A model generated the notes under the pieces. That model saw nothing but the letters and a program-made list of their open reading frames with translations. It did not search any database and had not been told where the DNA came from. From CAWECB01 sp963807465 (lineage in GTDB: Bacteria; Patescibacteriota; Minisyncoccia; Minisyncoccales; Minisyncoccaceae): 64,000 nt of DNA. The stretch spans positions 1 to 64,000 of the forward strand of contig CAWECB010000002.1 of assembly GCA_963807465.1 (NCBI GenBank), given 5' to 3'. A program made the translations under genes and the position numbers. Below, piece after piece: positions 1 to 9,353 of the stretch; position 1 is the first letter of the stretch; each line of letters begins with the position of its first letter.

Positions 1-631
1 GGAGGAACGCCGCGGCCACCACGAGCACGACGAACCACAGGGCGCCGGCCCACCGGGCCGCACGAGCGGCGAGATCCCCTTCCGTCTTGTACACCAGCCA
101 CAGCGCCCCGTGCTGGAGGAAGAGGAGCACGAAGAAGACCGCCGTGAGCAGGCCGTAGGGATTGAACAGCTGCCAGAAGCTGCCGTGGTAGCCGGCGGAG
201 TCGAACCGAAGCCCCTGGAAGATGTTGCCGAACCCCAGCCCGAGCACCAGGGGAGCGGAGAAGCTCGTGAGGGCCAGCAGGAAGTCCCAGATCGAGCGCC
301 AGCGAGGGCTCTCGTCCTTGTTGCGGTACTCGATGGCCACACCGCGGATGATGAGGGAGAACAGGATCAGGAGCATCGGGAGATAAAGGAAGCTGAACAT
401 GGACGCGTAGGTGCCGGGGAAAGCGGCAAAGGTGGCGCCGCCCGCCGTAATGAGCCACACCTCGTTGCCGTCCCACACCGGCCCGATGGCGGCGAGGCTC
501 ACGCGGCGGTCGGTCTCGTCCCGGGCGAGGAAGAGACGCAGCATTCCCGCGCCGAAGTCGAAGCCGTCCAGCATGAAGTACACCGCCCACAGGAGGCCCC
601 AGAGCACGAACCACAAAGTCTGCAGCGCCAT
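1..631 (-). CDS. cydB: Cytochrome bd ubiquinol oxidase subunit II (3' end outside window)
   Basis: CydB is the membrane partner of CydA in the bd-type quinol oxidase that reduces O2 to water. The translation from the ATG at 631 starts MALQTLWFVLWGLLWAVYFM and continues with DGFDFGAGM and GPVWDGNEVWL, both signatures of CydB, followed by further hydrophobic segments. About 210 codons are visible; the rest lies to the left of the window. This stretch reads in one frame without indels. The start is 14 bases after the cydA stop, so cydA and cydB form one operon. I am sure of the family. Confidence 0.93.
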   Translation of the reverse strand, partial: MALQTLWFVLWGLLWAVYFMLDGFDFGAGMLRLFLARDETDRRVSLAAIGPVWDGNEVWLITAGGATFAAFPGTYASMFSFLYLPMLLILFSLIIRGVAIEYRNKDESPRWRSIWDFLLALTSFSAPLVLGLGFGNIFQGLRFDSAGYHGSFWQLFNPYGLLTAVFFVLLFLQHGALWLVYKTEGDLAARAARWAGALWFVVLVVAAAFL

Positions 632-645
632 GGCCGTCCTCCCCC

Positions 646-1957
646 TCAGTCCTCGACCTTGTTCGCGTACTTCGTCAGAGAGAAAGACATCGACAACCGC
701 GAGCGAGACGTAGATCGCGATGAACGCGATGAGGGACCCCAGCACGTCGCCCGGCGGTGAGGTTCCGGGAGACCGCGTCCTGCGTCCGCAGCAGGCCGTA
801 GACGATCCAGGGCTGCCGCCCGATCTCCGCCAGGACCCAGCCCAGCTCGCGAGGCGAGGTAGGGCAGGATGATGGCGACGGACATGATCCAGAGGAACCA
901 CCGGTTCTGCGGAGAGCTTCTTCCTCCACGCCAGGATGAGGCCGAGAAGCGCCAGCAGGACGAAGAGGAAGCCCAGCCCGACCATGAGCCGGAAGGCGAC
1001 GAACGTGACGAGCACGGGCGGCCGGTCCGACGGCGGGAAATCCTTCAGGCCTTTCACGACCGCGTTCGCGTCATGGTAGGCGAGAAGGCTCAGGCCCCCG
1101 GGGATCTCCAGCGCCTCGACGGAGTTCTCTTCCTTCTCCGGGCGGGGGAGCTGCAGGATGTAGAAGTCGGCGCCCTTCTCCGTCTCCCACTGCGCCTCCA
1201 TGGCCGCGAGCTTCGAGGGCTGGTACTTCGCCACCTGCACGCCCGAGAGGTCGCCCGCCACGATGATCATGATCGAGGTGACGATGCCGAACGTGGCGGC
1301 GATCCGGAAGGACCTCCGGAACATCTCTTCCTTCGTCCCGCGCAGGAGCTGGATGGCGGATATGCCCATGATGAAGAACGCGGTGAGGGTGTACGCGGAG
1401 GAGATGACGTGGAAAAACTTGATCCAGGCGTAGGGGCTTCCCAGCAGCGCGCCGAAGGATGTGAGCACCGCCTTGCCGCCGACGAGCTCGTACCCGCGCG
1501 GCCTCTGCATCCACCCGTTGGCCAGCAGGATCCAGAGCGCGGAAAGGGTGCTCGCCCCGGCCACCACCCACATGATGCCCGCGTGCACTCCGCGCGACAC
1601 CCGCTTCCAGCTGAACATCCACACCCCGATGAACGTGGATTCGAGGAAGAAGGCGACGGTGGCCTCGATGGCCAGCGGGGCGCCGAAGATGTCCCCGACG
1701 AACTTCGAGTACTCGGCCCAGTTCATTCCGAACTGGAACTCCAGCGTGATCCCCGTGACCACCCCGACCGCGAAGTTCACCAGGAGGAGCCTGCTCCAGT
1801 ACTTCGCCATGTTCAGGAACGTCTCATCCCCGGTCCGTGCGTAGCGCGTCTCCATGTAGGCGGTCATCACGGTGAGCCCGAGGGTGAGCGGGACGAAGAG
1901 GAAGTGGAACACGGCAACGGTGGCAAACTGGATCCGGGAGAGTACCGCGACGCTCAT
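646..1957 (-). CDS. cydA: Cytochrome bd ubiquinol oxidase subunit I, 3' part frameshifted
   Basis: CydA carries the hemes of cytochrome bd and the quinol site. From the ATG at 1957 the protein starts [20 protein letters not shown], with [20 protein letters not shown] and several membrane helices, and is in one frame down to about 920. From there to the stop at 646 the frame changes at least three times within about 270 bases, yet the conserved pieces [22 protein letters not shown] and the tail KYANKVED are all recoverable. Intact motifs split across frames point to indel errors, not a dead gene. The Q-loop is of the short kind. Gene order is cydA then cydB, divergent from cydDC, which is needed to assemble this oxidase. 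Confidence 0.92.
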
Positions 1958-2027
1958 GAGCCGAACATATCATGGTCCGCAGGCCCCTTCAACAACCAGA
2001 TGCCCCCGTGTAGATTCTTGCTTCGCG

Positions 2028-3679
2028 ATGACGGGCACCTCCCGCTGGCTGCGTGAACATGCTTCTTCCGTGCGGGGCAGACTCGCCGCGGCGGTCGCGC
2101 TCGGAGAGCTGGCCGGGCATCCTGCTCGTCCTGCAGACCGGGCTCCTCGCGAAGGTCGCCGATGCGGTGATATTCCGAGGCTCCCCGGTTCCCGCGCTCC
2201 TGCCCCTGTTCGGCGGCGCGTTGGGCGCGATCCTCATGCGCGCCGCTGTTGCCGCCGCCGCGAGGCGCGCGGCATCCCGCTGCGCCTCGAAAGTCAAGAG
2301 AACACTGCGCGCCGAATGATGCGGCACATCGCGCGAATCGGTCCCCTTGGCCTTTTCAATCTGCGCGCCGGGGAGATCGCGCACGTGTCGGTGGACGCGG
2401 TGGAGGCGCTGGACGCGTATTATTCGAAATACCTCCCCCAGCGCTCGATCGCCTCGCTGCTTCCCTTCACGATCCTCGCCGTCGTCTTTCCCCTGGACTG
2501 GATCTCCGGGCTTGGTGCTCGTGCTCACCGCCGTGTTCCTTCCCGTGAGCATGATCGTGATCGGCGAGCAGGCGCTGGAGAGACACCAGAGGCTGTGGGG
2601 CAGCTCGCCCGGATGAGCGGGAGGTTCCTCGACGTCCTGCAGGGGCTTGCCACCGTGCGGATGTTCGACGCGGTGCGGAGGGAGACCGCCGAGATCGAGC
2701 GCGCCTCGCGCGAGCACCGCGTGCTCACAGTGTCGGTGCTGCGCATCGCGTTTCTCTCTTCCTTCATGCTGGAGCTGATCTCCGCCGTGAGCATCGCCAT
2801 CGTCGCAGTGATTTCGGGATTCCGGCTCCTCCACGGGACCATGGCCTTCAGCCCGGCCTACTTCATCCTGCTGGTCGCACCCGAGTATTTCCTCACCCTG
2901 AGAACGCTCGGAACCCTCCACCATTCGCGCATGGAAGCGATCAGCGCGGCCGAACAGATCAGGGAATTCCTGGAGAGCCCTGCGGGGAGTGGCGGCACCC
3001 GGCCCGACTCCTGTGCGGCACGCGCGTATTACGCGCGCCCCAGCCCTCGAGTTCCGCGGCGTGGATTTCTCCTATGGATCCGGGCCCGTCCTTTCGGGTC
3101 TGACACTGTCGGTGGGCTCAGCCGAGCGCCTGGCGCTCACGGGGACGAGCGGCGCCGGGCAAGTCCACACTTCTTGCCCTTCTGAACCGCTTTGCTCGGC
3201 CGCAGCAGGGCACGATCGAGATCGACGGCGTGCCGCTCGCGGCGCTGGATCCCGCCGAGTGGCGCCGGGTCGTCGCCTGGCTCCCCCAGCGGCCGACGCT
3301 CTTTCACGGCTCCATCCGCGACAATGTCAGGCTCGGGCGGCAGGATGCGTCAGAGGAAGAAATTTGCAAAGCCATGTCCCTCGCGCGCGTGGAAGAGCTC
3401 GCCCTGGACACGCACGTGGGGGAAGCCGGGCAGGGCCTTTCTACGGGCCAGGCCCAGCGCGTCGCCCTGGCCCGGCTCTTTCTCCGCGCACCCCTGCTCG
3501 TTCTCCTGGACGAGCCCACCGCGCACCTGGATGCCGAGAACGCGGCCCTGGTTTCCGAGGGCATCCGGGAATTGTCCTCGGGACGCACGACCCTGCTCGT
3601 CACCCACCGGGCCGAGTCCGCGGCGGGCATGGACAGGATCGTCGAGATCAGGGACGGAAGGGCGGGGCCGATCCGATGA
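2028..3679 (+). CDS. cydD: Heterodimeric ABC exporter CydD, frameshifted
   Basis: CydD and CydC form an inner-membrane ABC exporter of reduced thiols (glutathione, cysteine) required for assembly of cytochrome bd. I place the start at the ATG at 2028 because MTGTSRWLREHASSVRGRL matches the family N terminus. The exporter helices follow (YYSKYLPQRSIASLLPF, LARMSGRFLDVLQGLATVRM, FLSSFMLELISAVSIAIVAV), then the ATPase domain with FSYGSGPVLSGLTL, a Walker A motif GTSGAG/KST split by one extra base near 3165, the signature LSTGQAQRVALARL and Walker B LVLLDEPTAHLD. At least six frame changes occur, all inside conserved sequence. The stop overlaps the cydC start (ATGA at 3676-3679). The 70-base gap to cydA must hold divergent promoters, but I see no clear boxes. 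Confidence 0.88.
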
Positions 3680-5364
3680 AAATCGCGCTCCGCCTCCTGT
3701 CGCTCCTCCTGCCCTCGTGGCGCATGGCCCTGCTGGGGATCCTCTTGTCGCTGTTCGCCCTTGCGGCAAATCTCAGCCTGCTTGCGCTTTCAAGCTGGTT
3801 CATCACGTCGATGGCGCTGGCGGGCGCCGCCGGGGCGTTCATGGACTACACGACCCCCGCGGCGGCGGTTCGGGCCTTTGCGCTCGCTCGGGCAGGCGGG
3901 CGGTACGCGGAGCGCCTTGTCAACCACGACACGACCCTGCGGATCCTCTCCACGATCCGGGTCTGGTTCTTCCGGCGTATCGAGCCCCTGGCTCCCGCCC
4001 TGCTGCAGGCGCATCGCAGCGGCGACCTGCTGGGCAGGATCCGTGCCGACGTGGACACGCTGAATGACTTCTACGTCCGGGGCGTCGTGCCTTCGGTCGT
4101 GGCCCTGCTCGCCCTCGCTGCTCATCGTGACCTTCCTCGTGCGGTTCGACCCGCGGATCGCCGCGGATCGACGTGGCCGCACTCGCCTCCGGCGGTGTGC
4201 TCCTGCCGCTTTTCCTGAGAAGATTCTCCCAGGCGCCCGGCAAGGAGCGGGCTGCCCTCTGCTCCGACCTTCGCGCCTCCGTGGTGGAGCACGTGCAGGG
4301 CATGGCGGAGCTGATCGCCCTGGGAGCAGTACCGGACCGCGAGAAAGAGATGGGGCTGAAGGAGCCGGGAGCTCGAGCGTTGCGAACGCCGTCTTGCATC
4401 GCTCCAGGGGACCGGAGACGCGGGGCTGATCGCGGCGAGCTCCCTCGCAGCGTGGACTGCGGCCCTGGTGCTTGCCCTGAGGGTTGCGGCCGGATCGCTG
4501 CCGGGCGCCGAGATGGCGATGCTCGCCGTGTTCATCCTCGCGACGTTCGAGGCGGTCATGCCTCTTCCGCCGGTAATCCAGCGCGCGGGGGAGCTCGCCG
4601 CGGCGGCACGTCGTCTCTTCGAGCTGATCGACGCCGCTCCGGCAGTGAAAGATCCGCAGAGCCCGGCTCCGGCTTTCCGCTGCGGACAGGGAGAGTCACT
4701 CGGGCTTGTCGTACGAGACCTGCGGTTCCGCTATGATCCGGACAGCGCCTGGGTGCTCGAAGGGCTCTCGATGGAAATCCCCCCGGGGGGCAGGCTCGGC
4801 ATTTCAGGCCCCAGCGGGGTCGGAAAGAGCACACTGGTGAACCTGCTCCTTCGATTCTGGGACTACGAGCAGGGAAGCATCACCCTGGAGGGAGCCGGCA
4901 GGCGGGTAGAGCTGCGGTCGCTCCGGAGCGAAGACGCACGCCGGCTTTTTTCCGTGGTGCCGCAATCGCCTTTCTTCTTTCATGCTTCCATCCGTGACAA
5001 CCTCTCGCTTGCCCTGCCCGAAGGCCGCGTGGGAGATGAGGAGAAAATCCGGTCCGCCGTGGAAGCGGCGCAGCTCTCCCGTCTCGTTGCCGCCCTGCCC
5101 GCGGGCCTGGAGACGACCGTGGGCGAAAGAGGGCACGAGCTTTCCGCGGGCGAAGCCCGACGCCTGGCTGTTGCCCGGGCCCTTCTGAAGGAGGCTCCCG
5201 TGTTTGTCCTGGATGAGCCCACCGAGGGGCTGGATGAGAAAATCGCCGACTCTCTGATGGACGCGCTGGACGCCCGGCTTCGCGGAAAGACGCTCGTGAT
5301 CATCAGTCATCGGGAGCGGGACCTGCGTCTCGCGGACAGGGTCGTGCGGCTGGACAAGACCTGA
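3676..5364 (+). CDS. cydC: Heterodimeric ABC exporter CydC, frameshifted
   Basis: This is the second half of the CydDC exporter. It starts MKIALRLLSLLLPSWRMALL at the ATG overlapping the cydD stop. The membrane domain shows LSLLALSSWFITSMALAGAA, PAAAVRAFALARAGGRYAER and DVDTLNDFYVRGVVPSV, characteristic of CydC. The frame changes near 4125, 4170 and 4390; from about 4420 the reading is continuous to the stop at 5364. The ATPase domain has Walker A GPSGVGKST, the signature ELSAGEARRLAVARALL, Walker B VFVLDEPTEGLD and the switch histidine in IISHRERD. Both ATPase sites of the pair look catalytically competent. What follows is unrelated mobile-element debris. Confidence 0.88.
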
Positions 5365-5369
5365 ACATC

Positions 5370-5700
5370 GTGCGCGAGGCGCTCCTGGAGCGAGCCATTT
5401 CCGCCATACCCGAATCACCTGATGTCCAAAGTTCGCAAGACGTCGAAAGTTTCCGGTGATTCCGTAGTAGAAGTAGTGACCCATTAGTTTCCGCGTGAGC
5501 TGGTGTAGTTGCTCGCTGATCGGCAGATGACGATTCCTTCTGGACCAATCCGACACTTTCTTGAGCGCCCTCGCGAAGGGGCCCTTCTCGATGCTCCGCA
5601 TGATGACCCAGTTCCCTTTACGCGACTTTCCCCAGTAGTGCGTGAACCCAAGGAAACTGAATGTCTCACGTTTCGCTCGGTTGTGATCCTTGGGTGGCTC
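5370..5700 (-). pseudogene. Group II intron reverse transcriptase/maturase, C-terminal remnant
   Basis: On the minus strand the sequence reads FLGFTHYWGKSRKGNWVIMR, then KKVSDWSRRNRHLPISEQLH, then LMGHYFYYGITGNFRRLANF and VIRVWRKWL. These are the thumb/X-domain and C-terminal blocks of group II intron-encoded reverse transcriptases. The reverse-transcriptase core with its YADD box is absent and one frame change separates the first block from the rest, so only about the last quarter of the protein survives. I did not find intron domains V and VI nearby. It sits between cydC and a permease remnant. Confidence 0.8.
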
Positions 5701-6185
5701 GCTCTCAGGTTTTTTTGCAGGGGTATGGCCAATATGATCAGCCTGGAGTCCATTCCAATCTATATTCCTCTGTTCAAGAGCATTTCAAGATTTGGAGTGT
5801 TATTTTCGGATAACCTCAAAATACCGACGACCGTGCTGATCTTCCTCGCGGTATTTATCATGTTCCTCTACATCGCGCATTTTACACGATTTGGACGGAA
5901 TATTTACGCCATCGGCGGCAACGCTCAGTCCGCGCTCTTGATGGGACTGAGGATCGGCCGGACGAAGATCCTCATATATGCTCTTTGAGTGGCTTCCTTT
6001 CGTCTTTGGCGGGTATCGTCTATATTCTGAATACCCGGCCGGAAACAGCTTGGCCGGTGTGGGAATAGAACCTGACGCCATCGCCTGTGTCGTCATCGGC
6101 GTTCTGATCATGATTTTTATCTTGCTTCAACGCGTGATCAGTCAGATATCAGTATTTTCGAAAACAAAGGCGGAGGTGATACTTA

Positions 6186-7086
6186 GAGCCTATCCAGAAA
6201 CCCAAATAGCTCGAAATGTTATCAGCGCGCAGGCGAAATGAAGCATCGCAATATAATTCGCCACCTTCTTCTCCCAACGCACCAGAAGTCGGCGATAGCG
6301 GTTCATCCATGAATGCGTCCGTTCCACTACCCAGCGCCGCGCGCGGTAGCCAGGCACGCTGTGCTTCTCTTGCACTTCTTCGCCTCGCGCCTTGATGCGT
6401 GCCGTGTATCCCCAGTGGCTGACCAACTCTCGGGTGTCGGGGTAGTCATAGCCTTTATCCATGCACATGTTCTGCGGCTTGCTCTTGGTCGCCCGAGGCC
6501 GCTGGACGACCATCGAGCGCAGTGTGCCCTCCACGAGTCTCTTATCGTGGCAGTTGGCTCCTTCGACCGTCAATCCAATCGGTATCCCATGCCCTTCGGT
6601 CAGCAGGCTACGTTTGACCCCGGATTTTGCCCTATCTGTGGGGTTTTTGCCTGTCTTTTCGCCTCCTAACGGGGCCTTCGTCATCGCTCCATCCATACAC
6701 TGCCATGCCCAGTCCAGTCCTTTTTTTTTCATCCAGTTCCAGCAATCCCGCCTTCCACATCTTCTTGAAGACCTTGGCTTCTACCCACTGCTGAAATCGA
6801 ACATGCACCGTACTTCCCGCACCCAGACTCCGCGGCAACGCCTTCCACTGGCACCCGGTACGCAGCACGTACAAAATAGCGGTCATCGCCTTGCGGTCAC
6901 CCATTGGTGGCCGCCCCCCTTTGGGCCGTTTCTTCTGTCGTGGCAGAAGCGGTTCGATCCGTTCCCACTCTTGCTGCGACAGACAGTACTTCTCCTCGAT
7001 CCCCATGACCTCGTCGACCATCTTTCCCCTCCCAGAGAAATCGATCGACTATAGAGTATCAGCTTCGGGAGTTTCTGGATAGGCTC
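6186..7086 (-). mobile_element. Complete 901-bp insertion sequence, IS5 family (IS427-like)
   Basis: The element is bounded by perfect 16-bp inverted repeats, GAGCCTATCCAGAAAC at 6186-6201 and its complement at 7071-7086, and flanked by a 3-bp target duplication TTA (6183-6185 and 7087-7089). Size, two-frame transposase and TNA-type duplication agree with the IS427 group of the IS5 family. The transposase is on the minus strand. The intact ends and duplication suggest a fairly recent insertion into the permease remnant. Confidence 0.9.
6190..7021 (-). CDS. IS5-family DDE transposase made from two overlapping frames
   Basis: The upstream frame (7021 to 6632) encodes the DUF4096-type N-terminal domain: LSQQEWERIEPLLPRQKK, GGRPPMGDRKAMTAILYVLR and TGCQWKALP. 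The downstream frame (6732 to 6190) encodes the DDE catalytic domain: the first Asp in QCMDGAMTK, the second in CMDKGYDYPDTRE, and the Glu in RRWVVERTHSWMNRYRRL. The frames overlap at a run of nine A residues on the coding strand (6721-6729), just after LLELDEKK. A -1 slip there gives one continuous protein. Poly-A slippage is the known way this IS group makes active transposase, so this frame change is probably genuine, unlike others in the window. Confidence 0.85.
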
Positions 7087-7106
7087 TTAGGAAATCGGGA
7101 AACTGA

Positions 7107-7373
7107 AAGTAGGCCAAGGACTTGGAAAAAACTCTCGCCATTCACCTGAAGCGCATTTGCAAGACTGCCCTTCGAATAAACGGGGTAGAGCTGACATGTA
7201 GCTGTTAATGTGGTTCAGGCGAATCCTGCTTCCTCCGCAGCTCCGTTATCCAGATACACGAGGCGCTCCGTGCCTCCCTTTCCAGTCTGGCCATGGTATG
7301 CCGTTCGGCCCCGAACGAGAAGTTACTCGAGTACCGGAGTTGGAGCTCATCTGGTGCAAGTACTTTTACGCTC
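7107..7373. other. Noncoding gap between permease remnant and regulator
   Basis: These 267 bases hold no reading frame with family resemblance on either strand. They lie beyond the reconstructed permease stop and before the stop of the response regulator. I see no promoter boxes or strong hairpin; the DNA is probably debris from the same rearranged interval. Confidence 0.4.
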
Positions 7374-8066
7374 TCAATCAGGGCCGAAATAGTCCTTCAG
7401 GGAATTCGCCAGCATCATTGCCTGCATCCTATTGTGCAGGTGCAGCTTGGAGTAGATCACGCTGACATGGTTCTTTACCGTCTGCTCGGCAATCGAAAGC
7501 TTTCGAGCGATCAGGGCGTTGTCAGCACCCTTCCCGATGAGGCGAAGGATTTCGATCTCCCGTTTGCTCAGGTAGCGCAGGAACGAAGTTTCGGCTGCCG
7601 TGGGCACCCGTGAGCCGGGACTTTCATCCGACTTGCCTTCACCTTCCCGGATTCGCAGGAGCTTGTTTGCGACTTGGGGGGAGATGATGATCGAGCCGTT
7701 GCAGACGGCGCGAAGCGACGCGATAAGGTTGTCCGGAGGCATATCCTTGAGCAGGTACCCGGCCGCCCCGTGATTCATGGCTTCCACGACGTAGGCGTCG
7801 TCGTCGAACGTGGTGAGCATCAGCACGTGGATCTGCGGATAGGCCTCGTGGATGATCTTCGTCGCTTCCACACCGTCCATGTCGGGCATGCGCACGTCCA
7901 TCAGGATGATATCCGGCTGCGAGTCCATCACCATCTGGATGGCCTCGCGACCGCTCAGCGCCACTCCCACGACCTCGAAGTCCGGCGCCCGAGTGTCCAG
8001 GACGGTTCGCAGGCTTTCCACGAACAGGACCTGATCGTCGACAAGGAGCACGCGGACCTTCGTCAC
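7374..8066 (-). CDS. NarL/FixJ-family response regulator, copy 1
   Basis: This is a DNA-binding response regulator of about 230 residues in one frame. The receiver domain starts VRVLLVDDQVLFVESL and has the phospho-acceptor Asp in DIILMDVRMPDMDGVEAT, the Thr of MLTTFDDD and the Lys of GYLLKDMPPD. The C-terminal LuxR-type HTH has LSKREIEILRLIGKG and EQTVKNHVSVIYSKL. The start is GTG at 8066, overlapping the stop of the sensor kinase (GTGA), so the two are co-translated. It is closely similar along its whole length to the regulator at 16614-17310. I infer that both bind the repeated operator found upstream of the transport genes. Confidence 0.92.
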   Translation of the reverse strand: MTKVRVLLVDDQVLFVESLRTVLDTRAPDFEVVGVALSGREAIQMVMDSQPDIILMDVRMPDMDGVEATKIIHEAYPQIHVLMLTTFDDDAYVVEAMNHGAAGYLLKDMPPDNLIASLRAVCNGSIIISPQVANKLLRIREGEGKSDESPGSRVPTAAETSFLRYLSKREIEILRLIGKGADNALIARKLSIAEQTVKNHVSVIYSKLHLHNRMQAMMLANSLKDYFGPD

Positions 8067-9124
8067 GACGCCTGCCCCTGTTCGAGCGGGATATCGGCAG
8101 TGACGAGAAACCCGAAGGCGGTGTTCTCGGCCTTCAAAGTGCCCCCGAGGTGCGCGACTCGCTCGCCCATGCCCGCAAGCCCTATGCCGGGGACGATCTC
8201 CTTGGCCCCCGCGCCGTTGTCCGCGACGCTCAGCCTCACGGCATGCTCCACGACCCAGAAGCTTACTGTTATTTCCGTCGCATTGCCATGTCGGAGCGCG
8301 TTGGTGAGACATTCCTGGAGCATGCGGTAGACCGCGTCGTCGACCTGGACGCCGAAGCTCGCCGGAGCGTTTCCTGTGTGGAGGCGCACGGAGACCAGCG
8401 TCGCGTTCTCGAAGATCCTCGTCAGCTCGGCGATCCTCCGCATCCCGCCCGCGTGGACTTTCGAGACTGCGCGCAGGTTCCGCATGGCACGGCGGGTTTC
8501 CAGCAGGCCGCGCTGTGCCTGGTTGCGGGACTTACCAGGAGATCCTCCAGGCCTTCCCTTCTGTTCCGCGCGAGGTCGGTCGCGGCCTCCATCATCATCT
8601 GGATGTTCATGAGCGTGTGCCCGACGATGTCGTGGATCTCGCGGGCGAGCCGCTTCCGTTCCTGCTCCTCCGTCTCCCGCTGCACCCGGGTCGCCAGATC
8701 CTGGAAGTCGAGGTTCGCCTCCGACAGGGCCCGGACAGTGGCGTCGATACGGAGGATCTCCTCGTTCTGGCGACGGATCTGGTGCCCGCGGTTTCCCACC
8801 AGGCCTGCGAGCCAGGTGAGAAAAATGAAATAGGCCGCCACGAGGGCCGCCGACACCGCTTCAGCACCCTCGATCCTTGTCCCCCATGCGACGAGCGTCA
8901 CGGAGAGCAGGACGAGGACGCGGTGCACGTTCCGCTGGAATCGCATCGCGACCGGAAGAAGCCCGGTCGCGATGCACAGGAGGAGGAAGAATTGCGGGAG
9001 CCAGAACGGTCGGAGGCGAGGCGTCTGAAAGGTGAGGAACAAAGACCACCCCCGCCACTGCATGCCCACAGAAGGTGATGACGAGACTCGGCGTTTGTAC
9101 CCCGCTCAGAATGCGTGCCCGCAT
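8063..9124 (-). CDS. NarL-type sensor histidine kinase, copy 1, shortened membrane region
   Basis: This histidine kinase (HisKA_3 type) pairs with the overlapping regulator. The phospho-accepting His is in KRLAREIHDIVGHTLMNIQM and the ATPase domain has LTNALRHGNATEITV and DNGAGAKEIVPGIGLAGMGE. I start it at 9124 (MRARILSGVQTPSLVITFCG), which aligns with the N terminus of copy 2. Frame changes occur near 9050 and 8532. Compared with copy 2 at 17307-18531 it lacks about 57 residues of the membrane domain: here VLLSVT runs straight into LVAWGTRIEGAE. That segment in copy 2 holds two to three hydrophobic helices, so the sensing domains of the paralogues differ. It diverges from the transporter starting at 9354, with operator 1 in between. 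Confidence 0.87.
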
Positions 9125-9164
9125 ACGCCTGACGTACGGTTCGCTGGCAGGATATCACGGGTGC

Positions 9165-9209
9165 GGTACTAGTACAATTATTTCCAACTTCGGTACCGCG
9201 GTAACTTCC
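9165..9209 (+). promoter_or_regulatory. Two-palindrome operator, copy 1
   Basis: The site consists of the perfect palindrome GTACTAGTAC (9166-9175), a spacer with AATTATTTCCAACTTCGG, and the perfect palindrome TACCGCGGTA (9194-9203) followed by ACTTCC. The palindrome centres are 28 bases apart, as in the other two copies. It lies between the divergent sensor kinase 1 and binding protein 1, in the same orientation relative to the transport gene as the other copies have to their downstream genes. Confidence 0.75.
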
Positions 9210-9353
9210 CGGCCGGGCGGCGCGCGGCTACCGTGTGATGAGAAGGCTCGATGCAGAATCCAGGCGGACCTGCGAAAGGGGGTGAGGAATTTCTGGAGGT
9301 AGTCGTCTGGGATCGTGACGCATCGAAGCCGGTCTGCAAAGCAAGGAGTCCCT

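Larger units (their letters stand above)
5685..7106 (+). pseudogene. YjfF/RbsC-type sugar ABC permease remnant, interrupted by an IS
   Basis: The sequence resembles the C-terminal half of the YjfF permease (galactofuranose-type sugar ABC transporter): RFFCRGMANMISLESIPIYI, then FTRFGRNIYAIGGNAQSALL, GRTKILIYAL, then AGVGIEPDAIACVVIG followed directly by VLIMIFILLQRVI. Compared with the family, the roughly 45 residues normally between DAIAxVVIG and the last helix are missing, a true in-frame deletion, and two frame changes occur near 5985 and 6040. The IS at 6186-7086 is inserted close to the 3' end. Removing it with one TTA copy restores the reading ...EVILRKSGN followed by TGA at 7104-7106, which shows that the IS landed inside this gene. 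No N-terminal half or partner genes are present. Confidence 0.8.

Noticed and set aside
110..760. Long plus-strand frame rich in Glu, Arg and His over cydB
   Set aside because: It is a shadow of cydB on the opposite strand in GC-rich DNA; only the minus strand carries recognisable motifs. The same holds for many long frames between 1 and 29 kb.
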